DNA of 64,000 bases, from contig NZ_CP114291.2 of the NCBI RefSeq assembly GCF_027111355.2, forward strand, positions 1,860,001 to 1,924,000, written 5' to 3'. Both the position numbers and the translations under genes were made by a program. This DNA is from Flavobacterium eburneipallidum (GTDB lineage Bacteria > Bacteroidota > Bacteroidia > Flavobacteriales > Flavobacteriaceae). Below are positions 24,128-32,982 of this stretch, one piece after another (the first letter of the stretch is position 1; every line of letters starts with the position of its first letter). The notes beneath the pieces are model-generated. The model searched no databases and was not told where the DNA came from. It saw nothing but the letters and a program-made list of their open reading frames with translations.

Positions 24128-26635
24128 ATGATCAAAGTAATAGTAGTCGGAAACGGCATGGTAGGTTATAAATTTTGCGAAAAATTCATCACCAAAGCAG
24201 GGAGCGAAAATTATCAAATTACGGTTTTTGGAGAAGAGCCAAGACGAGCTTATGACAGGGTTCACTTGAGTGAATACTTCGCGGGAAAGAGTGCAGATGA
24301 TTTGTCAATGTCAACATCCAATTGGTACACTGACAATAATATTATACTTAATACATCTGAATTAATTACAGATATAAATAGAGAGCAAAAAACCATACAT
24401 ACTCACTTGGAACAAACACATGAGTATGACTACTTAGTTCTAGCAACAGGTTCAGCTGCTTTTGTACCGCCAATTGAGGGTGTGGATAAAGAAGGTGTTT
24501 TTGTATATAGAACCATTGAGGATTTAGATGCTATCATGGCTTATGCCAAAAAAATAAAACAAAAAGGAGCTACTGAAGCTGCTGTACTTGGTGGTGGATT
24601 GTTAGGTCTTGAGGCTGCCAAAGCCGTACGAGATTTAGGATTAAATGCTCATGTGGTGGAATTTGCTCCTCGCTTGATGCCAAGACAATTAGACAAAGGT
24701 GCTAGTGATATGCTTCAGTCTAAAATCGAAGAATTAGGTATTGGTATTCACTTGAGTAAAGCAACCCAATATATTGCTGGTGAAGATGCTATTACAGGAA
24801 TGATGTTCGATGAGAATGAATTGCTTAAAGTAGATATGCTAGTAATTTCTGCAGGGATAAAACCTCGTGACGAGCTAGGAAGAGTTTCTGGTTTGGAAGT
24901 TGGTGTTCGTGGTGGAATCGTGGTGGACAATCAAATGCGAACTTCAGATCCAAACATCTTTGCTATTGGAGAGGTTGCACTTTACAATCACATGATTTAT
25001 GGATTAGTTGCTCCAGGTTATGAAATGGCTGATGTAGCTGCAGAGCAGATTATTGGTAACGAAAAATTGATGAGAGAAAGCATCGATATGTCAACGCAAT
25101 TGAAATTAATTGGTGTTGAAGTAGCGAGTTTTGGAGATCCATTTATAGAAAATAATGAAGTAACAGCTATTGTTTATGAAAATAAATTTAGTGGAATTTA
25201 TAAAAGAATCAATGTTACCAAAGACGGAAAAACTTTATTAGGAGGAATTCTTGTAGGAGATTCAAGCGATTATAACGGATTGTTTCAGATTTATAGCAAT
25301 GCAATGAAATTGCCTGCAAATCCAGAGGATTTGATTTTGGGTTCAAGAGGAGGCGAAAGTTCTACCATGGGAAGTGCAATGGATTTGCCAGATACGGCTG
25401 TAATTTGTTCTTGCGAAAACGTGACTAAAGGAAGTATTTGTTGTTCTATTACCGATGGCTCTTGCGAAACATTTGGCGATGTGGTCAAAGCTACCAAAGC
25501 GACTTCTGGTTGTGGTGGATGTAAACCAATGGTGGTTGATTTGGTTAAAGAAGCTCAAAAATCATTAGGAAAAGAAGTGAAAGATGTAGTGTGTGAACAT
25601 TTTGCTTATTCTCGTCAAGAATTGTATGATATTGTAAAAATCAACAAATTCACAAATCACAATGAGGTATTAGGAACTATTGGAAAAGGCGATGGTTGCG
25701 AAGTTTGTAAACCCGTTCTATCTTCAATTTTCTCAAGTATTTATAATGATACAGCTAATAAACACGTAACAGCTCAAGATTCTAATGATAGATTCTTGGC
25801 CAATATTCAACGTAACGGAACTTATTCGGTTGTGCCAAGAATGGCAGGTGGAGAGGTTACTGCCGAAAAATTAATCGCCATTGGTGAAGTTGCTAAAGAA
25901 TACGGATTATATACTAAAATTACTGGTGCACAACGTGTCGATTTATTTGGTGCAGAACTAAATGATTTACCAGCCATTTGGAAAAAATTAATAGACAACG
26001 GTTTTGAAAGTGGTCACGCTTACGGAAAATCATTACGAGCAGTCAAAAGTTGCGTTGGTAATGCTTGGTGTCGTTACGGAATGGACGATAGTACGACATT
26101 GGCTATCGAATTAGAAAATCGTTACAGAGGAATTCGTTCTCCGCATAAATTGAAGGGAGGAGTTTCAGCTTGTATCAGAGAGTGCGCCGAGGCTAGAGGA
26201 AAAGATTTTGGAGTAATTGCCGTTGAAGGCGGTTGGAATTTGTACATCTGTGGAAATGGTGGAGCTAATCCGAAACATGCCGTACTTTTAGCAGAAGCTA
26301 TCGATAAAGAAACAGTTTTCAAGTACATGGATCGTTTCTTGATGTATTACATCCAAACTGCAGGACCGTTGGTAAGAACTTCAACTTGGTTAGAAAAACT
26401 GGAAGGCGGAATCGAATATTTGAAAAATGTGGTTATCAACGATAGTCTTGGAATCAATGCTACTCTTGAAGCTGAAATGCAAAAACTAGTTGACACTTTT
26501 GAATGTGAGTGGAAACAAGCCATCGAAGATCCGGAAATGATGAAACGTTTTAATCATTTTGTCAATTCAGATGATCGTGATGATAATTTGGAGTATATCC
26601 CTTTAAGAGGTCAAAAAATGCCAACAGCTTGGTAA
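24128..26635 (+). CDS. nirB: Nitrite reductase [NAD(P)H], large subunit
   Basis: An 835-residue assimilatory nitrite reductase. Order of domains: FAD/NAD pyridine nucleotide-disulfide oxidoreductase (about 1-400; ATGSAAFVPP and VLGGGLLGLEAAKAV), two BFD-like [2Fe-2S] segments (CSCENVTKG...CGGC near 420-460, and GDGCEVCKP near 520), then the nitrite/sulfite reductase half with the sirohaem-[4Fe-4S] cysteines in SCVGNAWCRYG and ACIRECAEARGKDFG. It reduces nitrite to ammonium with NirD in the cytoplasm. First gene of the nitrate/nitrite cluster. Confidence 0.95.
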   Translation: MIKVIVVGNGMVGYKFCEKFITKAGSENYQITVFGEEPRRAYDRVHLSEYFAGKSADDLSMSTSNWYTDNNIILNTSELITDINREQKTIHTHLEQTHEYDYLVLATGSAAFVPPIEGVDKEGVFVYRTIEDLDAIMAYAKKIKQKGATEAAVLGGGLLGLEAAKAVRDLGLNAHVVEFAPRLMPRQLDKGASDMLQSKIEELGIGIHLSKATQYIAGEDAITGMMFDENELLKVDMLVISAGIKPRDELGRVSGLEVGVRGGIVVDNQMRTSDPNIFAIGEVALYNHMIYGLVAPGYEMADVAAEQIIGNEKLMRESIDMSTQLKLIGVEVASFGDPFIENNEVTAIVYENKFSGIYKRINVTKDGKTLLGGILVGDSSDYNGLFQIYSNAMKLPANPEDLILGSRGGESSTMGSAMDLPDTAVICSCENVTKGSICCSITDGSCETFGDVVKATKATSGCGGCKPMVVDLVKEAQKSLGKEVKDVVCEHFAYSRQELYDIVKINKFTNHNEVLGTIGKGDGCEVCKPVLSSIFSSIYNDTANKHVTAQDSNDRFLANIQRNGTYSVVPRMAGGEVTAEKLIAIGEVAKEYGLYTKITGAQRVDLFGAELNDLPAIWKKLIDNGFESGHAYGKSLRAVKSCVGNAWCRYGMDDSTTLAIELENRYRGIRSPHKLKGGVSACIRECAEARGKDFGVIAVEGGWNLYICGNGGANPKHAVLLAEAIDKETVFKYMDRFLMYYIQTAGPLVRTSTWLEKLEGGIEYLKNVVINDSLGINATLEAEMQKLVDTFECEWKQAIEDPEMMKRFNHFVNSDDRDDNLEYIPLRGQKMPTAW

Positions 26636-26655
26636 TCTCAACTATTTAAAAATCC

Positions 26656-26725
26656 TTCCATCAACTTCAACATGCAAATTAAGGTCTTTCGCAATCATTA
26701 ATTTATTAATGTTGGAGTGATGGAA
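26656..26725. repeat. Hairpin between nirB and nirD
   Basis: TTCCATCAACTTCAACAT (26656-26673) and ATGTTGGAGTGATGGAA (26709-26725) are near-perfect inverted repeats around a 35-bp loop. No T run follows, so it is more likely an mRNA structure (processing or differential expression) than a terminator. Confidence 0.6.
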
Positions 26726-26742
26726 ATTTAAAACTCATAATT

Positions 26743-27120
26743 ATGCAAGATATTTTAAATCAATACGAAACAGTTCAATTAAACGACGTAAAAGTTTGGT
26801 TCAAAGCAGGAAAAACGACTGATTTCCCAACAGATGGTGGTGGTTGTATCAAATATAAAAACAAGCAAATTGCTGTGATCAATTTCTCTCGCAGAAACGA
26901 ATGGTATGCTTGCCAAAACGTTTGCCCTCACAAAATGGAAATGGTACTTTCAAGAGGAATGATTGGTTCGGCAGAGGAAACTCCTAAGATTGCCTGTCCA
27001 ATGCACAAAAAAACGTTCTCGCTTACAGACGGTTCAAACCTCAATGGAGAAGATTATTCAATAGCTACTTATCCCGTAAAAGTTGTTGATGGAGATGTGT
27101 TCGTAGGCTTTTTAGAATAA
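26743..27120 (+). CDS. nirD: Nitrite reductase small subunit, Rieske-type
   Basis: A 125-residue Rieske-fold protein, partner of NirB. Unlike some NirD proteins that have lost the cluster, both ligand pairs are present: CPH (Cys61, His63) and CPMH (Cys85, His88), so a [2Fe-2S] centre is expected. It lies 107 bp after nirB across a hairpin. Typical length. Confidence 0.92.
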   Translation: MQDILNQYETVQLNDVKVWFKAGKTTDFPTDGGGCIKYKNKQIAVINFSRRNEWYACQNVCPHKMEMVLSRGMIGSAEETPKIACPMHKKTFSLTDGSNLNGEDYSIATYPVKVVDGDVFVGFLE

Positions 27121-27160
27121 ATAAAATACGTATCTTTGAGAATTATTATATTTTCAAAAT

Positions 27161-27745
27161 ATGTCATTACAATTCCAAAACGCAAGTACAAGGATTGATG
27201 CCGAAAACGCACAAGACCCGAATAGTGAACTGTTTCAATCAGAAACATTTCCAAAAGAATTATTGTATTCCAATAGAATGTATAAAAGGCTAATGGATTT
27301 TTATCCTGATGCTTCAGAAGAAGTTCAAATTGCTGCCAAAGCACAGCACATTTGCCGATGGAAAATGCCACGAGAATCCTACCCAATGGATCGTGTGGGG
27401 TATTTAAAATGGCGTGAAGATTTGAAGAAGTTTCACGCCAAAACTACCGCTTCTATTCTTCAAGAATGTGGTTACAACCAAAAAATTATCGATAGAGTTT
27501 CTTTTCTTATCGAAAAAAAATTACTCAAAAAAGACGAAGAAACCCAACTCCTAGAAGACGTAATTTGTCTGGTATTTTTAGAATTTTATTTAGATCCATT
27601 TGTACAAAAACATGATACAGAGAAACTCAAAAATATCATTTTGAAAACTTGGAATAAAATGTCTGAAAAAGGACATCAGGAAGCATTGAAAATTAATTAT
27701 TCCGATGCCAATCTCCAGTTAATCAAAGATGCTCTAGGCTTGTAA
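27161..27745 (+). CDS. DUF4202 domain-containing protein
   Basis: A 194-residue soluble protein with the family pattern AAKAQHICRWKMPRESYPMDR and LLEDVICLVFLEFYLDPF. The His, Arg and Glu/Asp pattern resembles an HD-like helical fold, but no activity is known to me. It is encoded 40 bp behind nirD and before the sensor kinase, so it probably belongs to nitrite assimilation. TATCTTTG at 27131-27138 resembles a -7 box without a clear -33. Confidence 0.85.
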   Translation: MSLQFQNASTRIDAENAQDPNSELFQSETFPKELLYSNRMYKRLMDFYPDASEEVQIAAKAQHICRWKMPRESYPMDRVGYLKWREDLKKFHAKTTASILQECGYNQKIIDRVSFLIEKKLLKKDEETQLLEDVICLVFLEFYLDPFVQKHDTEKLKNIILKTWNKMSEKGHQEALKINYSDANLQLIKDALGL

Positions 27746-27761
27746 AACCTACAATCTAATC

Positions 27762-29567
27762 ATGAAGAGCAATACTCCAGCAGCTGTCAATTTATCTTTC
27801 AAAAACTTAAGGCGATTGTATCTTTTTGCCTTATTAACCATTGCTATAACGGTTTTATTAAGTCAGTTACTGATTCAATACAACCTTCATAGTCAGTTGA
27901 GCGATTCCAAAATTATTAATATTTCAGGAAAACAAAGAATGTTAAGTCAAAAGCTGACTAAAGAAGTTTTGATATTGAATTTTATCGCTGATTCAAAAAA
28001 TAATAAAGAAGAAATTGAGCGGACAAATGAAATCATTAATTTATGGAAATTTAATCATAAAGCTTTAGAGAAAGGAAACGATAGTTTGGGTTTTCCAAAA
28101 GAAAAAAGCAAAGAACTTTCGGATTTATTCATAGCCATCAAACCTAATTTTGAAAACATTGTTAAAGCAGCCACAACTTTTTTGAACAATAAAGAATTAG
28201 GAATCAAAGAAGAAGAAAATCAAAAATTGGTTAGAATTATTCTTAAAAATCAAGGAGTATTTCTAGATAAAATGAATGAAATTGTCGAGCAATACGACAA
28301 GGAAGCTCTAGAGAAAGTAAGATTACAAAGTAAAACCGAATATGGAATTCTTATATTCACCATATTAGTTTTGCTATTAGAATTCATTTTCATTTTCAAA
28401 CCAACCAATAAAAAGGTAGAAGTATTAATCTCGAAACTTTTATCCTCTGAAAAAAAGGCACTGAAATTAGCCTACGATACTGAAATCATCAGTGAAGCCA
28501 AAGAAAATTCAGTAAAAGAATTGAAATCACTCAATTATGCAATGGAAAATACCTTGCTTTATTGTCGTGTTGCGCCTGACGGTTCGTTAATTCACATTGG
28601 AGAAAAATTCGCTAAACTACTGCAATACAATCCCTTTCTTTCAGACAAAACTTTTTCGCAAGTACTTACTCCAATAGAAAAAGAACAATTAGCTATTGAT
28701 CGAATTATTGCTCAAAGACAAAAGAGTGGCTGGCAAGGAGAACTAAATCTTACGAGTAGAAATGACGAAACTATTTGGCTCGATTTATCAATGGTTCCTG
28801 TAACTATCAAGAAAGAAGAATCAGAGCTACTCATTATTTGTTTTGATATTACCGAACGCAAAAAAGCAGAACAAGAAGTGGAGCGATTGAATTTTGAAAA
28901 TGTTACCGATAAAATCAATCAACAAAAAGTGATTTCGAGTAAAATTGTCGAAAACCAGGAAAACGAGCAAAACCGTATTGCCAAAGAAATTCATGATGGC
29001 ATAGGACAAATGCTTACAGGACTTAAATTTAGTCTAGAAAGTATCAATCTTGATGACAAAGAAAAAGCAGAACAGAAAATAGAATACCTAAAAAAGCTAG
29101 CATTGGATATTATCAAAGGAGTGCGAACTGCGACTTTTAATTTGATGCCACCCGAATTAAGCGATCATGGAATTGTTTCCTCTCTGGCAAAACTGACGCA
29201 AGAATTATCAAAACTAACAGGTAAAAATATTTTGTTTTATAACAAATCAGGTTTCGATAAAAGATTGGATTCCTTGATTGAAATTAATATTTATCGCTTG
29301 ACACAAGAAGCCATAAATAATGCCATAAAATATGCCGATTCTAGTCATATAATAGTGCAACTTTCTCATAGTAATAATATTTTAAGTATTATTATTGATG
29401 ACAACGGAAAAGGTTTTGACGTTAATGAAGCAGCTAAAAAAAGAAATAGCGAGTCTGGAATGGGATTGCTATTTATGAAAGAAAGAATCGAATACATCAA
29501 CGGAAGAGTTTTTATCAATTCAATTGTTGAAGAAGGAACAAGGGTAACGTTTAATATTCCGATTTAA
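27762..29567 (+). CDS. NarX-like sensor histidine kinase
   Basis: A 601-residue membrane kinase. TM1 is about residues 17-38 and TM2 about 194-212, enclosing a periplasmic helical sensor whose start, NISGKQRMLSQKLTKEV (53-69), is the type IV pilus/NarX-like motif corresponding to the nitrate-binding P-box. A PAS domain follows (about 262-370), then a HisKA_3 dimerisation helix with His411 (AKEIHDGIGQML) and an HATPase (DDNGKGFDVNEA, GMGLLFMKERI). It probably senses nitrate or nitrite and phosphorylates the NarL-like regulator encoded 214 bp downstream. It starts 16 bp after the DUF4202 gene. Confidence 0.88.
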   Translation: MKSNTPAAVNLSFKNLRRLYLFALLTIAITVLLSQLLIQYNLHSQLSDSKIINISGKQRMLSQKLTKEVLILNFIADSKNNKEEIERTNEIINLWKFNHKALEKGNDSLGFPKEKSKELSDLFIAIKPNFENIVKAATTFLNNKELGIKEEENQKLVRIILKNQGVFLDKMNEIVEQYDKEALEKVRLQSKTEYGILIFTILVLLLEFIFIFKPTNKKVEVLISKLLSSEKKALKLAYDTEIISEAKENSVKELKSLNYAMENTLLYCRVAPDGSLIHIGEKFAKLLQYNPFLSDKTFSQVLTPIEKEQLAIDRIIAQRQKSGWQGELNLTSRNDETIWLDLSMVPVTIKKEESELLIICFDITERKKAEQEVERLNFENVTDKINQQKVISSKIVENQENEQNRIAKEIHDGIGQMLTGLKFSLESINLDDKEKAEQKIEYLKKLALDIIKGVRTATFNLMPPELSDHGIVSSLAKLTQELSKLTGKNILFYNKSGFDKRLDSLIEINIYRLTQEAINNAIKYADSSHIIVQLSHSNNILSIIIDDNGKGFDVNEAAKKRNSESGMGLLFMKERIEYINGRVFINSIVEEGTRVTFNIPI

Positions 29568-29781
29568 AAAGATTCAATAACAATTTTAATATCAAAATTC
29601 AATTTCAATGGGATTTAAATTGAAATATTACTGTCTTATTCATTGCTATTATTATTGTCATTGAAATTGTTATTGAATTTTGCTATTGCCATTGAATTTG
29701 AAATTATAATTAAAAAATACGTATATTAGCCATCCTTTTAGGTTTATATACGTAAAAATAAAATTTAAAATTAAGTAAGTT
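29568..29781. repeat. AT-rich filler with ATTGAAATT repeats; promoter region of the response regulator
   Basis: About 110 bp of degenerate ATTGCCATTGAA/ATTGAAATT units. Downstream are two TACGTA cores (29718-29723, 29749-29754), a TATATTAG box (29722-29729) with TTG at 29698-29700 (21-nt spacer), and TTAAGTA at 29771-29777. No gene seen. Confidence 0.5.
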
Positions 29782-30441
29782 ATGAATACTACGATTCGAG
29801 TTGTTTTGACAGATGATCACGTGTTTGTGAGAGATGGCATCAAATCATTATTAGAAAATGAAGCAAACATAATAGTTGTTGGCGAGGCCACAGATGGTGC
29901 AGAAGCTTTGAAAGTAGTGGAAGAACAAAATCCAGACTTACTCATTTTAGACATTCGTATGCCAAACTTAACTGGTATAGAAGTGGTCGAAAAATTGAGA
30001 GGACAAGGCAATCTAGTAAAAATAGTGATGCTCTCTATGCACGAATCCGAAGAGTATGTTTTGAAATCTATCAAAGCAGGAGCCGATGGTTATTTGTTGA
30101 AAGGTTCTAGTAAAGAAGAATTTCTTAAAGCCGTTCATACCGTAGCCAATGGTGGAAAATATTTCAGTGGAGATATTTCTTCTATTTTAATCAGTCAATT
30201 AAGCAATCCTCTTGCTAAAATTGAAAATAAGCAATCTTTTGAAGAAGAAACAATAATTACTAAAAGAGAAAAAGAGATTCTTAAATTACTTTTAGCTGGT
30301 AATGGAAACAAAGAAATAGCCGAGGCATTAGATATAAGTAAAAGAACTGCCGAAGTACATCGTTTTAATCTAATGAAGAAACTAAAAGTAAAAAACTTGA
30401 TGGAATTATCTAATAAAGCTAACGAATTGGCTTTGCTGTAG
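29782..30441 (+). CDS. NarL/FixJ-family response regulator
   Basis: A 219-residue two-component regulator: receiver domain (1-125) with acidic pocket DDH (11-13) and phospho-acceptor Asp57 (LLILDIRMP), and a LuxR-type helix-turn-helix (about 150-212; TKREKEILKLLLAGNGNKEI, then RTAEVHRFNLMKKL). Its partner is surely the adjacent NarX-like kinase. Candidate NarL-type heptamers occur before nirB and narK, so it likely activates or tunes nitrate assimilation. Confidence 0.9.
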   Translation: MNTTIRVVLTDDHVFVRDGIKSLLENEANIIVVGEATDGAEALKVVEEQNPDLLILDIRMPNLTGIEVVEKLRGQGNLVKIVMLSMHESEEYVLKSIKAGADGYLLKGSSKEEFLKAVHTVANGGKYFSGDISSILISQLSNPLAKIENKQSFEEETIITKREKEILKLLLAGNGNKEIAEALDISKRTAEVHRFNLMKKLKVKNLMELSNKANELALL

Positions 30442-30450
30442 TTTTTTCTC

Positions 30451-30577
30451 ATAAGTAATATACTTAATTACTTGAATATTTTTTAAGTATAAATACTTAA
30501 TTATTTTTCAAAAACTGCGAAAAAACAGTTTTTTTATAGTTTTTAGTACTTATTTTTGTCAAAAAAATATAAGTATT
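30451..30577 (+). promoter_or_regulatory. narK control region with NarL-like heptamer array
   Basis: Heptamers: ATAAGTA 30451-30457, TACTTAA 30461-30467, palindrome TTAAGTATAAATACTTAA 30483-30500 (8-bp arms, 2-bp centre), TACTTAT 30547-30553, ATAAGTA 30569-30575. TACTTAT and its inverse fit TACYYMT exactly. TATTTTTG at 30551-30558 is a -7 candidate. Confidence 0.5.
30509..30537 (+). terminator. Terminator-like hairpin between response regulator and narK
   Basis: AAAAACTG / CAGTTTTT around CGAAAAAA, followed by a T run. It would end the regulator transcript before the narK promoter. Confidence 0.6.
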
Positions 30578-32068
30578 ATGACAACTACAACTTCTTTATC
30601 TCAATCACACCGTATTTTATTTTTAAATACATTAGCTTTCACAGTATGCTTTGCTTGTTGGACGCTTAATGGTGTTCTAGTCACTTTTTTGGTTGACAAT
30701 GGTATTTTCAAATGGGATGTGGTTCAGGTAGGTTGGCTTCTAGGTATTCCAATTCTAACAGGATCAATCATGCGTTTGCCAATAGGAATTTTAACCGATA
30801 AATACGGCGGAAAATATGTTTTTTCTATTCTATTATTGCTTTGTTCCATTCCTTTGTTTTTACTTCCGCTGGCGGATAGTTTTTTTATGTTTGCCGTTTT
30901 AAGTTTTTTATTCGGAATGGTAGGAACTAGTTTTGCTGTTGGTATTGGATTTACCTCAATTTGGTATCCAAAAGAGTGGCAAGGTAGAGCCTTGGGAATT
31001 TTCGGGATGGGAAATGCAGGTGCTGCTATCACTACTTTTATGGCTCCTTCTTTATTAAATCAATTTTCGGTTGATGATCCACAAAACGGTTGGAAATTAT
31101 TACCAATCATTTATGGTGTTGCCTTATTAGTTATTGGCGTTTTATTTTTAATTTTTACTAAAAACAAAAAAAATGAAACCAGCACTAAAACCGTTTCTCA
31201 AATGTTGGGTTCTCTGAAAAGTGTAAGAGTTTGGCGTTTTGGAGCTTACTACTTCTTGGTTTTTGGATGTTTTGTGGCTTACGCTCAATGGCTGTTACCT
31301 AATTTTATGAATGTGTATCAAACCAGTTTGGTAATGGGCGGGATGTTTGCCACTATGTTTAGCTTGCCATCAGGTGTGATTCGTGCTTTTGGAGGTTATT
31401 TATCTGATAAATATGGTGCACGAAAAGTAATGTATTGGGTTTTAGGCTCATCAGTTGTATTGAGTGCTTTGTTGATGATTCCAAAAATGGATATTACCAC
31501 TGCTGGTCCTGGAGTTATGGCAGGAAAGAAAGGAGTAATTACTGAAGTTTCGCAAACGAATGTAAGAGTTGGAGATAAAGATTTTGCTATCAATAAAAAA
31601 GTAGAAAAACCAGTTGATAATTCTATTTTTCCAACTAAAAATTCATGGCAAGAAGTGGTTGTTAAAGAAAACCAAGAAGTAAAGAAAAAAGAATTATTGG
31701 CAAAAGGAGTTACTCAAATTCATTTTGATGCCAATATGTGGGTGTATCTAGTTTTGGTAATCCTGATTGGTATTTCATGGGGAATTGGAAAAGCAGCGGT
31801 TTACAAACACATTCCAGAATATTTCCCAACAGAAGTAGGTGTAGTAGGAGGAATGGTAGGAATGATAGGTGGTTTGGGTGGTTTCTTCGGGCCAATTATC
31901 TTTGGGTACTTACTTACCAGTACTGGTTTTTGGTCAAGTTCTTGGATATTTATTCTGATATTTTCATCTATTTGTTTGATTTGGATGCACCGAACAGTAA
32001 CGAAAATCATGAACGAAAAACAACCTGAATTATCAAAAGTGATGGAACGTGAATCATCAAAAAAATAA
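30578..32068 (+). CDS. narK: Nitrate/nitrite MFS transporter, NarK type
   Basis: A 496-residue nitrate porter with about 12 membrane segments and glycine-rich nitrate-signature-like blocks (GIFGMGNAGAAITT and GMIGGLGGFFGPIIFGYLL). Unusually, about 75 residues (roughly 308-380) between two membrane segments form a soluble, charged, partly beta-rich insert (VRVGDKDFAINKKVE). It imports nitrate/nitrite for the NirBD system. No nitrate reductase gene is in the window. Its control region carries the densest heptamer cluster. Confidence 0.9.
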   Translation: MTTTTSLSQSHRILFLNTLAFTVCFACWTLNGVLVTFLVDNGIFKWDVVQVGWLLGIPILTGSIMRLPIGILTDKYGGKYVFSILLLLCSIPLFLLPLADSFFMFAVLSFLFGMVGTSFAVGIGFTSIWYPKEWQGRALGIFGMGNAGAAITTFMAPSLLNQFSVDDPQNGWKLLPIIYGVALLVIGVLFLIFTKNKKNETSTKTVSQMLGSLKSVRVWRFGAYYFLVFGCFVAYAQWLLPNFMNVYQTSLVMGGMFATMFSLPSGVIRAFGGYLSDKYGARKVMYWVLGSSVVLSALLMIPKMDITTAGPGVMAGKKGVITEVSQTNVRVGDKDFAINKKVEKPVDNSIFPTKNSWQEVVVKENQEVKKKELLAKGVTQIHFDANMWVYLVLVILIGISWGIGKAAVYKHIPEYFPTEVGVVGGMVGMIGGLGGFFGPIIFGYLLTSTGFWSSSWIFILIFSSICLIWMHRTVTKIMNEKQPELSKVMERESSKK

Positions 32069-32096
32069 TAACAATTCTTAAAAAGTTGCTTTTACA

Positions 32097-32130
32097 AAAA
32101 GAGCTCGAAATATTTTTCGAGCTCTTTTTG
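32097..32130. terminator. Bidirectional intrinsic terminator
   Basis: AAAAAGAGCTCGAAA / TTTCGAGCTCTTTTT, closing narK on one side and the minus-strand redox genes on the other. Confidence 0.92.
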
Positions 32131-32196
32131 TATTTATTCAGATTTGATGATAAAGGGTTGAAATTATTTTTTTGAATCAAATTTCAAATGGACAAT

Positions 32197-32454
32197 TTAT
32201 TTGTCAATAGAACCTAGAACTCTTTTCATAAAAGTATTCAAAGCTTCTTTTTTGTCCATGCCGCCTTTGGTCATTTTATGAACTTCCAAAGCGCCGTACA
32301 TATTTGAAATTAATTCGCCTATAACATCTAATTCTTCATCTTTCAAAGAAGAAACTTCGGTTAATGCTTCTAGAACTTCGATGGTTTCAACAAGATAATC
32401 CTCGTCATTCTCTTCAATAAATTGAGACAAATGTTTGATAACAGGTAGTTTCAT
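32197..32454 (-). CDS. Small conserved acidic protein (DUF6952-like), unknown function
   Basis: An 85-residue acidic, helical, cytosolic protein without cysteine. I think it matches a small family seen beside thioredoxin genes in Flavobacteria (possibly DUF6952), but this is from memory. It is encoded 66 bp after thioredoxin on the same strand, and together with peroxiredoxin the three look like one transcript. A helper role in redox homeostasis is only inference. Confidence 0.7.
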   Translation of the reverse strand: MKLPVIKHLSQFIEENDEDYLVETIEVLEALTEVSSLKDEELDVIGELISNMYGALEVHKMTKGGMDKKEALNTFMKRVLGSIDK

Positions 32455-32520
32455 TGTAAGTTGTTTATTTGTTTATTTGCTGATTCGGTTATTCGGTTAA
32501 ACAAATAACCAAATTAACGG

Positions 32521-32829
32521 TTAAACGATTTCATTAACCAATTCTATTAAAACTTCTTGTTTGTTGGTTTGCGTTTCATTTACCAATTTTCCATTTACGA
32601 AAGTAGCAAAAGTAGGCAAGTTGCTTACATTGGCTAATTTTCTAGATTCAGGAAAATTTTCAGCATCTACTATAGCAAAAGTAATGGCTTCGTTTTCTGT
32701 AGCCAATTTTTTGAATTTTGGTTTCATGATTCGGCAATTTCCACACCATGAAGCCGAAAATTGAACTACTACTTTTTCGTTATTAGATACTAAATCCTGT
32801 AACGTATCTTCGTTTAATTCGATTAACAT
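32521..32829 (-). CDS. Thioredoxin-family protein
   Basis: A 102-residue thioredoxin fold starting at the ATG at 32827-32829; an in-frame TTG seven codons upstream is less likely. The active site is WCGNC (Cys29, Cys32), not the usual WCGPC, and the cis-Pro loop reads NLPTFATF. The Pro to Asn change should alter redox potential. It probably reduces the peroxiredoxin encoded upstream on the same strand. Confidence 0.87.
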   Translation of the reverse strand: MLIELNEDTLQDLVSNNEKVVVQFSASWCGNCRIMKPKFKKLATENEAITFAIVDAENFPESRKLANVSNLPTFATFVNGKLVNETQTNKQEVLIELVNEIV

Positions 32830-32982
32830 ATCTTTTTGTTTAAATTCCAATACTTAAAGAGCTAAACTCCAAATCATCTGATATAGAATCCAGTATTTTT
32901 AAAATTGAAAGATTAATGATTTTTGAAATAAAACTCCAAATTCCTAAATTGGAATTTGGAATTTTAAAAATTTGAAATTTAT

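Noticed and set aside
31738..32028. 96-codon plus-strand frame inside narK
   Set aside because: Out-of-frame shadow of the transporter.
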